Shown piece by piece: positions 57,148-64,000 of a stretch of DNA of 64,000 nt. Under the pieces are notes generated by a model that ran no database searches, was not told the DNA's origin, and saw only the letters and a program-made list of their open reading frames with translations. Both the position numbers and the translations under genes were made by a program. Position 1 is the first letter of the stretch, and each line of letters begins with the position of its first letter. This stretch comes from an uncultured Dorea sp. (GTDB taxonomy: Bacteria; Bacillota; Clostridia; Lachnospirales; Lachnospiraceae). The stretch lies in NCBI GenBank assembly GCA_910584615.1, contig CAJUAM010000005.1:52560-116559 (forward strand). Direction: 5' to 3'.

Positions 57148-58168
57148 GTAAGCGTCAAATAAGAACATGTAGTGAAATATTAGCTTTCTCCTGTAAACAC
57201 AGGGTTTGAGTTTTTAGTGTTCACTCTGGAACGAAGGTCCGTGTATACGCGGACAATGTAGACTGCTTTAAAGCGGGCGGCGTCATTGAGCATTTCGTAT
57301 CACAACAAGAACCGCTGCGAGGAGGAACATAGGCATCTACCGTTTATCATGTTTCTCTATGTCGTAACCGTTTAAATTTCAGCTTTTACCTTTTCATTCC
57401 ATGGAGCAAGTTGATTTAATTCCTCATCGCTCATGCTATCATCTGGAATTTTTTCCAGATGATAGGTTAAATAGTGATAGACATTTACTCCATTCGCCTT
57501 GGCCATTTCTACCATGGTATGTATTTTCGCTGAGATTGTTAGAAAAACTGTATCGTCCATCTTCCAGATGAAAGAGATGATTGATATATATCATGCCTTG
57601 TACAGAAGGCTGACTATAATACAGCTGCTTCCCTTTCGGAATGGCATCTGTCAGGTATCTTCTGATATGTGCCCAGCAGGCTGTCTGCTTTGCATTCGAT
57701 ACTTTATTGTATCCGCTGTAACCATCGCACATCAGATAGCCGGCAAATCCCTGAAGGAATTCAACGGCATTGTCTCCGACACGAGTTGGTGAATATTTGT
57801 AGAGAATGATCGGTACATCACCATCTTCACCGCTGCGGAACAACCACATGTAAGACTTCGTCTGCGCACGACGCCCCTCTTCATGTAAAACCTGAAGAGG
57901 AGTTTCATCAGCCATTGCGAAGTTTCTTTCCAGAAGCTTTCGGTGAAAGTATTCATACATCGGATGGAAAAATGCCTTTGAATTACGGATTACCCAGTTT
58001 GCCATAGTTGCACGGGTAATCGCAGCTTTGTACTGTTTCCAGTCTTTTCCCTTTTTCGTGACAGGAATATCCTGTTTGCTACATTTGGGACAGCTGTAAT
58101 TCAGACTATAAATCTCAACGACTTTTAGTTTCGCAGGAACAAAGACCAGTTCACGGCGGACAAACAAG
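57148..58168 (-). pseudogene. IS66-family element, decayed transposase (left copy)
   Basis: Minus-strand frames encode pieces of an IS66 transposase: VRRELVFVPAKLKVVE and the Cys pair CPKCSK, then FAMADETPLQVL, SYMWLFRSGE, CDGYSGYNK and CWAHIRRY, then after an internal deletion SNNLSEN, and in another frame VEMAKANGVNVYHYL. The N-terminal part is missing and at least one frameshift and two deletions are present, so it is dead. GTAAGCGTCA at 57148-57157 looks like an IS66 terminal repeat start. The truncated end abuts the stop codon of the TM-macro gene. Confidence 0.85.
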
Positions 58169-59062
58169 TTAAATATTAATTGTTGCTTTGTCTTTATCTT
58201 TTTTATTGATCACGATTCTTACATTTCCATGTATTTTATTTCCGTATAGCTGAAACAAGGATGTTATGATTCTTAAGGAATCATCATGTGTCAGGCCGGC
58301 TCTTGATAAGTTTGTCCCCATTAGTGGGACTATTAATTCATGTCCCTGTCCATGCTGATTATAAAATTCTATGAGTGCTTTGATCACGTTTTCAAATTCT
58401 TCAACAGAAACATGCGCATTGTTATTTTTATCAAAATCGGTTAATGCCAGTAGAAGAAAAATATTTTTATAAGCTCCTTTGATAACCGCAATAGTGCCCA
58501 GATCAAAAATTTCACGTTTTCCTCTTTCTTTCTCGTGTGCTGTCAGAGTCTTACATGGGTTTATTTTTTGCTTTTGCAGACAGGAACTGATTTCTCTATC
58601 AATATATTCTTTATTTATACCGATTTCAGCCATTCGGTCAATCCATTTGCCATGCAGGGAATATGGTGATATAAGCGGTTTGACGCATAAAGATATATCT
58701 GTATCCACTATGGTATCAAATGCTGAATTGACGGGGATCACGTATAGACGTTCCTGCGTGGACTTATTTTTAAATCCGTCTTTTATTAAGTCAGCGTATT
58801 GAACGATGATTCTGCCTGAAGAACTCTGCCAGATGACTTTTTGTCTCTTAAACGCGCAATTCCAAAGAACAGACCATAACAGCAATACAGAGCATAGTAC
58901 AGCTGTAATTCCTGCTTTCAAAAGCAGGGAATCCATTCCCATATCTTCCCATGTTATAAATAAAAACATAACGGACAGTACGCTTGCCGCGAATCCAATG
59001 CATTTTATCCAATATTTCCAAATGAATTCTATATTTTGCTTAAATATACGGAATTTTTTCAT
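58169..59062 (-). CDS. two-helix membrane protein with ThsA-like macro domain (type II Thoeris-like effector)
   Basis: The 297-residue protein has two hydrophobic helices (about 22-38 and 47-70) followed by a cytoplasmic macro-like domain of the DUF6430/ThsA-macro type. Marks are RLYVIPVNSAFDTIVD at 106-120, ISPYSLHGKW, and PLMGTNLSRAGLTHDDS around 246-262, the ligand-loop region. In type II Thoeris, a TM-macro ThsA senses a TIR-made ADP-ribose-type signal and attacks the membrane. No TIR gene is here; instead a large deoxyribosyltransferase-like protein is encoded divergently. Functional assignment is by family resemblance recalled from memory and by context. Confidence 0.72.
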   Translation of the reverse strand: MKKFRIFKQNIEFIWKYWIKCIGFAASVLSVMFLFITWEDMGMDSLLLKAGITAVLCSVLLLWSVLWNCAFKRQKVIWQSSSGRIIVQYADLIKDGFKNKSTQERLYVIPVNSAFDTIVDTDISLCVKPLISPYSLHGKWIDRMAEIGINKEYIDREISSCLQKQKINPCKTLTAHEKERGKREIFDLGTIAVIKGAYKNIFLLLALTDFDKNNNAHVSVEEFENVIKALIEFYNQHGQGHELIVPLMGTNLSRAGLTHDDSLRIITSLFQLYGNKIHGNVRIVINKKDKDKATINI

Positions 59063-59135
59063 CGTATCACTCTTTTCTGGTAATAAAAAATTTATTCTTC
59101 CTTTTGATCATTGAGGCTTGGATTGCTTCAGTTAC

Positions 59136-59164
59136 AGAGTACATGCCGGGTGATTGATTGTCAA
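59136..59164 (-). promoter_or_regulatory. promoter for the TM-macro gene
   Basis: On the minus strand TTGACA (59164-59159) is a perfect -35; 17 bases on is TACTCT (59141-59136), a weak -10. It drives the macro gene, whose ATG is at 59062. Confidence 0.4.
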
Positions 59165-59217
59165 CAAAGTTAAGGCATTGATTTTTCTTTTTAGAAGGTC
59201 ATTAGCTAATATTTTTC

Positions 59218-59248
59218 CGGATATGCTGTAACGGATTTCGGATATGCT
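59218..59248 (+). promoter_or_regulatory. direct repeats between the divergent promoters
   Basis: CGGATATGCT occurs at 59218-59227 and again at 59239-59248, exactly 21 bases (two helical turns) apart. They lie between the two divergent promoters, as expected for an operator serving one or both genes. No regulator gene is seen nearby. Confidence 0.4.
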
Positions 59249-59257
59249 TATCGAATA

Positions 59258-59307
59258 TTGTCACACTGTTACGAAAAATATATAATATATACATGACATT
59301 GTAACAG
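59258..59307 (+). promoter_or_regulatory. promoter of the large gene with flanking inverted repeat
   Basis: TTGTCA (59258-59263), 17 bases, TATAAT (59281-59286). A perfect 7-base inverted repeat, CTGTTAC (59266-59272) and GTAACAG (59301-59307), surrounds the -10 element; a related TGTAAC lies at 59227-59232. A repressor bound there would block transcription. Confidence 0.6.
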
Positions 59308-59341
59308 GATAACCTAGAGAATACGAACGATGGAGATAAAT

Positions 59342-62300
59342 ATGGGTCAGGGAAAAAATGGCGCTTTTGGAGAATTATCATGTGACGAAGAATATAAAGA
59401 ATCATGTAAAAAATGCAGACATTGCTTTGTGTCGACAAAGGTCAGTATATATTCAAGAGAATGTTTTATGACAGGAGAACATTGTTCAAAGCAGTCCAGA
59501 ATTCAGCGTGAAAGAAAGAAATTGCATGAAAAGAATTATATTACTGCATTTGTTGTTATGAATTTTTCCGATATGTCTGATGTGGTATATAAATGGCGTC
59601 TGCAGAACTTTGTAGAGTCTTTGACAAAATATTTGTATATTGATAAAGATAAGAACAGGTTATATTGCAGTGCTATTGAAAATGATAAACACATGCCAGA
59701 GGAGAGCAGAATTAAGAAAATCCAGGTAGTACGCTCTGATTCGGATCCGGCTTCCAATTATGTAGTATGCAGCCGGATCTGTCAGCAGATGCAGATTGCG
59801 GATCTTATCATTGTCGATGTGTCCAGTCAAAACGCGAATGTATTCTATGAATTCGGCATGGCGGTCGCACTTGGGAAAATGATTCTGCCCATATGCTACA
59901 GTGAAAGCTTTTTTAGAATGTCTGTTCCAAAGAAAATGAAAGATGATTATTGGAAGTGGAAGGATGAAGAAAGAGACAGATTAGAGTGTCATATAGGTTT
60001 TTATCCGTGGCGGAAGGATTTGTTCGAATATTACGGAATCCGATATAAGTATGACCCGCCGAAATCAAAATACATTGATTTTCAGGAAGCAACGAAAGAA
60101 GAGTATGGGTTTTCAGACATACAATATAACCGATTCCCATATCATGAGATTATAGATAAAGAGAAAAATGAAGGTAATAAAAAAATTGGTCAGGTCATCT
60201 ATGAGAAGCTTTCGAAGTCTTACAATGATGCAAAAGAAGAGCATAATACACTGGTTGTATATACTATGGATGCATTTCTTAATGAGGGACAGGCAGGAAC
60301 CTGCATTGTGAATTTTTATCATGATATTACAGCCAGAATGAGACAGGAAAAGTGTTTTTGCGGAGAAAGAGTGGGGGTACTGGTCCAATCGAATGTTATT
60401 CCTGAAAGTGAGAAGGACTCTAAAGAACAATTGGATCTTTTTTACAGCGTAGGAGAGATTGTTCAGATCGGACTGAATCAGGCTACCTATCTGTCCGCGG
60501 AAGAAAAGATTAAATCTAATGATGATTTTACTGACTGGGCATTACCTGAATCAGAAGATGAAAAAGCACCGACAGAGAGGCAGAAAGACGATATAAGACG
60601 ATTTGTTAAAGGATATGTAAGGAACAGGGGAATGCGTATTTATCCTAACAATCCTGTGTTTGTGGATCGGATGAAGACTCTTCTTCATAAAGATATTCTG
60701 AAGTCAGAGGAGCCGACAGACAGGCAAGTATGCGGTTGCTGTGATTATAGTTCGTTCTGCCTGTATCATGTTATGGTGCGGACACTCCGCTATACAAATG
60801 AAATCGTAGTTGATATCAGCAATAACTGTCTGCAATCATTATTCTGGCTTGGAGCAGCCCATGCTTCAGACATTTATGCCATAACGGTTATGCATGAAAA
60901 AACAGATAAAGAAAGACAACAGATCAGTGAAAGAAAAGTGGAAAACAGATACGTCTTTGATGTGGCCGGGCTGTGGATGGCGATTTTACGCAAGAATGAT
61001 ACAGAAGGCTTTTATGAACAGCTCGCAGCTGCGCAAAATGGTATTGAACGTCATTCGAAATTAATGCTCCCTGACAGCGGGCCTTATAAAGAACAGCTAA
61101 AGGAGTTTTTGTTTTCGTTCGATGTGAGTGCCGGCGAGTGTGATGAAAAGATTGATCCTGACTTCATCCGGAGTGAAAAGGAGAAAGAGGAAAAAGAAGT
61201 ACTCGAGTCATATTACCGGAATCACTTTTGGACTCCGATGCTTAGCTATAATCAGTTAAGTATCTATATATCGCAGATTAATGAACTTGACATGGAAAAC
61301 GAACCCAGAAGCCGTACGGCAAGCCGGGATTTTGAGGCGATATCGGTATTGTCCCATTATCTGTCAAAAAGAAAAGTAATCGGAGAATATCATCTGAAGG
61401 CGCAGCCAGAGAAAAAGGGTGCGGAAGATGGCAACTTTATCAGTGTCGGATCTTCTACAAAATCAGATCTGCCGGAGTATATTTATGAGCAGATAAAAAA
61501 TGAGCCAGAATTTTGCGTGATTCATGAAAAGAAAGAATACGAATCAAAATTGAGCTGTAATGAAGAGAACGGGAAGTTAATTTTTAAAGGTTTTGTACGT
61601 CTCGGAGAGACAGAAAAAATAATGCTGACACAACATCCCGCAATAAAATACTGCAGCAAGTGCATTAAAAGTAATAATTGCAAGGGTTCTGCTGAATTCT
61701 CTATTATAGACTCCGAACAAAAAATAGAAAAAGCATCCTGTATTTTAAGTGGAAAATCTACCCATTATGAAATAGCGCAGCTTATTTTATGGCGTGAAGA
61801 TCCAAAGAACCTGCATGGGCACAGTTACTTCTGGGTAGGTATCATAGGATGTTCCGGACCGGCTACTTATGCATTATCAACTATATTTGTGGATAGAGAG
61901 CAGAGGGAAGCTTGTTTCGGGGAAGATAAGGCATCAGATGAAAGTGGAGACAATAATCTGCTCTGCAGACTACAGTCAGATATCCGCAGGAAGTTTACGG
62001 AAGTATTTTCCTTAAACCTTCAGAAGGAATTAAACACTATATCATTTAAAGATAAAGAAAATAAGAAACTTAAAGAAGGGCAAAAAGGCAGATACATTAA
62101 TCTTGTAAAATATGCGATTGCCTCTTATTTGCGTACAGTATTGTATCGTTATTTTTTTCCGTTTTTATCCGAAGAAGAGATAGAGCGCATTCATAATGGA
62201 ATGTATACGTTTGTTAATACTATGAAAGCCGGCAAGATGAGTCCGTTTGCAGTGGATTATCCGTCTAATGAAGATCAAGACTTTCCAAGCTCTGTTTCCA

Positions 62301-62506
62301 ATAAAAATATTGAAGAAATCGTACAGAAAATACCAGAGGTGTTATTATCGACTCTGAAAAGCTTCAAAGGACTGGAGGCATTTTATAAGGTTGAAGTACA
62401 GCATAATTTGAAAGGAGAGCTTGAGAAGGATACCCGGAGAGCAAAAAAAATAGAGATGATAGATGAAAGTGATGCGAATATTAATTACTTTTTTATAAGC
62501 AGATAG
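59342..62506 (+). CDS. large multidomain protein with deoxyribosyltransferase/TIR-like domains
   Basis: A 1054-residue protein that I cannot match to a named family. Residues 14-48 hold six Cys (14, 22, 25, 28, 41, 48), a likely zinc cluster. Residues about 67-200 form a nucleoside-2-deoxyribosyltransferase/TIR-like fold: FVVMNF, then IADLIIVDVSSQNANVFYEFG with Glu170 as the predicted catalytic acid. Residues 485-510 (EIVVDISNNCLQSLFWLG) align to this without gaps, but Trp502 replaces the Glu. More Cys clusters (CGCCDYSSFC; CSKCIKSNNC) and a final third with ILWRED and IIGCSGPATYALS follow. ATG 59342 has GGAG six bases upstream. The partner is a TM-macro protein, implying signal production from NAD or nucleotides; this is inference. 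Confidence 0.62.
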   Translation: MGQGKNGAFGELSCDEEYKESCKKCRHCFVSTKVSIYSRECFMTGEHCSKQSRIQRERKKLHEKNYITAFVVMNFSDMSDVVYKWRLQNFVESLTKYLYIDKDKNRLYCSAIENDKHMPEESRIKKIQVVRSDSDPASNYVVCSRICQQMQIADLIIVDVSSQNANVFYEFGMAVALGKMILPICYSESFFRMSVPKKMKDDYWKWKDEERDRLECHIGFYPWRKDLFEYYGIRYKYDPPKSKYIDFQEATKEEYGFSDIQYNRFPYHEIIDKEKNEGNKKIGQVIYEKLSKSYNDAKEEHNTLVVYTMDAFLNEGQAGTCIVNFYHDITARMRQEKCFCGERVGVLVQSNVIPESEKDSKEQLDLFYSVGEIVQIGLNQATYLSAEEKIKSNDDFTDWALPESEDEKAPTERQKDDIRRFVKGYVRNRGMRIYPNNPVFVDRMKTLLHKDILKSEEPTDRQVCGCCDYSSFCLYHVMVRTLRYTNEIVVDISNNCLQSLFWLGAAHASDIYAITVMHEKTDKERQQISERKVENRYVFDVAGLWMAILRKNDTEGFYEQLAAAQNGIERHSKLMLPDSGPYKEQLKEFLFSFDVSAGECDEKIDPDFIRSEKEKEEKEVLESYYRNHFWTPMLSYNQLSIYISQINELDMENEPRSRTASRDFEAISVLSHYLSKRKVIGEYHLKAQPEKKGAEDGNFISVGSSTKSDLPEYIYEQIKNEPEFCVIHEKKEYESKLSCNEENGKLIFKGFVRLGETEKIMLTQHPAIKYCSKCIKSNNCKGSAEFSIIDSEQKIEKASCILSGKSTHYEIAQLILWREDPKNLHGHSYFWVGIIGCSGPATYALSTIFVDREQREACFGEDKASDESGDNNLLCRLQSDIRRKFTEVFSLNLQKELNTISFKDKENKKLKEGQKGRYINLVKYAIASYLRTVLYRYFFPFLSEEEIERIHNGMYTFVNTMKAGKMSPFAVDYPSNEDQDFPSSVSNKNIEEIVQKIPEVLLSTLKSFKGLEAFYKVEVQHNLKGELEKDTRRAKKIEMIDESDANINYFFISR

Positions 62507-63372
62507 ATCAGTAAGCAGGTATTCAAAATAATCATACGGTTTCAGGTTATTGGCTTTTGTTGTTTCTGCAATACTGTATATAATAGCGCTCGATTTTGCC
62601 CCTGCAATTGTATCGATCATCACCCAGTTCTTCTTGCCGATGCAGAATCCCCGGATCGACTGCTCGTAGGTGTTTTTCCTGGTTGATAGAGTAACTGAAG
62701 CCTTCCTAAGTCTTGCTTTTCCGTGGTACTTTCGGGATGTTTTCCTTTACCCATGCGAAATAAGCCTTCCCAAACGGGCGGACGCTTAACTGGCGGCGTG
62801 TTTTTCGTTCTTCTGCCGGGAAATCCTTCAGCAGCCTTTCCTCCCGGTAGATGGCCTATTTGGATGGCTGGCATTGCGCGTCTTTTGGTACTTATACAGA
62901 ATAATCTGGCGGTAAAGTGGGACGGCATTGACATATTTTGAGTTTATCACCGCAGCCTCAAGGGACGGGAACACAAGGCTCCCCCTTAAAAGACATTCTG
63001 GGTGTGGAGCCCTGACGATCTCATCCGTCTTCTTCCTGGTGTACACCTTTACATGGTGCTCCTCCACCTCGACTTTCGCCGGGGTAAACCCATATAACCC
63101 ATATCTTCGGTATACTTCATCCGGAAGCTGTTTAAAGCCGTTTTTCCCGAGCCGTTCCTCCAGTTCTTCTTTCGGCATGGAATGTTCGATCACCACGACC
63201 GGAAGACCGGAAAGGTCCTCTTTACTCTTACTCTGTCTCTTTTTTGGCTTCTGCCGGGTGACAGCCTCTGCTGCTTTACCGGATTCTTCTTCCGCAACAG
63301 CCTCCGCTTCATAAAAAATATAATCTTCCCCTCCACTTCCATAAAAGAAATCTGGATTTCTCTGTTTTGCAC
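62507..63372 (-). pseudogene. IS66-family element, decayed transposase (right copy)
   Basis: Minus-strand fragments in several frames belong to an IS66 transposase different from the left copy. N-terminal parts lie around 63370-63190, then HSMPKEELEERLG, LPDEVYRRYG, FTPAKVEVEEHHVKVY, LLRGSLVFPSLEAAVI and KYVNAVPLYRQ (about 63190-62880). After a gap, the C-terminal piece IDTIAGAKSSAIIYSIAETTKANNLKPYDYFEYLL (62623-62510) follows; its key part is AETTKANNLKPYDY. Frameshifts and a large internal deletion make it non-functional. Its end meets the stop codon of the large gene. Confidence 0.83.
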
Positions 63373-64000
63373 AAGTGCCCTATGAGCAAAGATTATCCCA
63401 TATATTCCAGCGTTTCCACCAGTGCTGCCAGACGGTCCATTCCTGGAGACGGCATCACTCAGCCACCATAGTTGTTTTTGAACTCATAGATAGGCTATCT
63501 ACCGTTTACAAAACAACGGAACAAAAATAGCAATCTCTATTGAAAAAATATAGGGGGGGTGTATACTATAAAGCATGTGCAGCACTTTAAGAATCACTTA
63601 CTGGAAAACCTAAAAGTAAAAACTTATTTCAGTTTTGAAGAGATTAGCTATGACGTTAGAAAAAATTGTAAAAACATTTCTATGATCTACATGAATAAAA
63701 ATATTTCATATATGTGTCGAATAATTATCAATTAATATTGGATAATCATTTTTATTCAGTATTATACACATACTATTAATAGCCGGCGATTTTATAAGTC
63801 CATCATGGTTATTTCACAGATTCTGGTCCAATCATGGTAGGATCTTTTTCAAGAACATACCTATGCGGCGCTGAAATATAAAATATAAATAGTTCATTAA
63901 ATGTGTTGAGATATTTAAAAAGTGTAAATGTTACGAGAGGTCTGTTATTGTAGATTACGCTAAATCGGAACGGCAGTTCCGTGTGAACGGCGCAGCCGTT
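63373..64000. other. intergenic tail, no supported gene
   Basis: This AT-rich 628-base stretch holds no gene I can support. A 58-codon frame from GTG 63559 to TAA 63735 (VYTIKHVQHF...) follows seven G, but its start is too close to any ribosome site and I recognise no family. At the very end, two back-to-back perfect hairpins, GGAAC/GTTCC (63967-63980) and AACGGC/GCCGTT (63986-64000), suggest the edge of another mobile element continuing past the window. Confidence 0.35.

Noticed and set aside
63553..63559. Seven-G run as a fifth phase-variable tract
   Set aside because: It is shorter than the ten-G tracts and is not inside a supported coding region.
1..64000. CRISPR arrays, tRNA and rRNA genes
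   Set aside because: No regularly spaced repeats, and no cloverleaf or rRNA-like sequence was seen by eye; a dedicated tRNA scan was not possible.

Overview
The window looks like a low-to-moderate GC Gram-positive anaerobe of the Clostridia, most likely a gut Lachnospiraceae. The signs are strong GGAGG ribosome sites, the family types (TRAP transporter, the radical SAM/DUF2344 pair, rml genes, IS66 remnants) and almost uniform plus-strand operons. This placement is inference from gene content only.

Layout. 1-7153: a seven-gene operon for a D-amino-acid or hydroxy-acid substrate (DSD1-type PLP enzyme, D-glutamate cyclase-like protein, TRAP transporter P/Q/M, TIM-barrel isomerase, 2-hydroxyacid dehydrogenase), closed by an intrinsic terminator. 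7200-13801: a conserved housekeeping block (possible leader peptide, radical SAM/B12 protein, DUF2344 protein, YbaK deacylase, HAD phosphatase, aspartate kinase, CBS protein, amidohydrolase). 13859-27742: polysaccharide module 1 (rmlABDC, Wzx, several GT2 enzymes including a LicD-GT2 fusion, DUF2304, DUF2142, a PglF/CapD-type dehydratase). 27743-57033: polysaccharide module 2 (4-aminotransferase, priming sugar transferase, glycosyltransferases, two Wzy-like proteins, a second Wzx, pyruvyl transferase, acyl-, formyl- and deacetyl-type modifying enzymes, UDP-sugar enzymes, Wzz, a PL8-like lipoprotein). 57148-63400: a two-gene island flanked by decayed IS66 transposases. 63400-64000: little recognisable.

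Two systems stand out. First, four genes of capsule module 2 each contain a run of exactly ten G: an N-terminal-tract acyltransferase, an acyltransferase-3 gene, a PL8-like lyase lipoprotein and a formyltransferase-like gene. In this sequence two are frameshifted OFF, one is ON and one carries an extra C-terminal tail. All four look like decoration or trimming enzymes rather than backbone glycosyltransferases, so this resembles a combinatorial phase-variable capsule-modification locus.

Second, a divergent gene pair encodes a two-helix membrane protein with a ThsA-like (type II Thoeris) macro domain, and a 1054-residue protein with a deoxyribosyltransferase/TIR-like nucleotide-hydrolase domain plus a second, gap-free-alignable copy in which the catalytic Glu is Trp. 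I read it as a candidate Thoeris-like anti-phage system with an unusual signal-producing partner. It sits exactly between two different IS66 remnants, and each gene has its own promoter.
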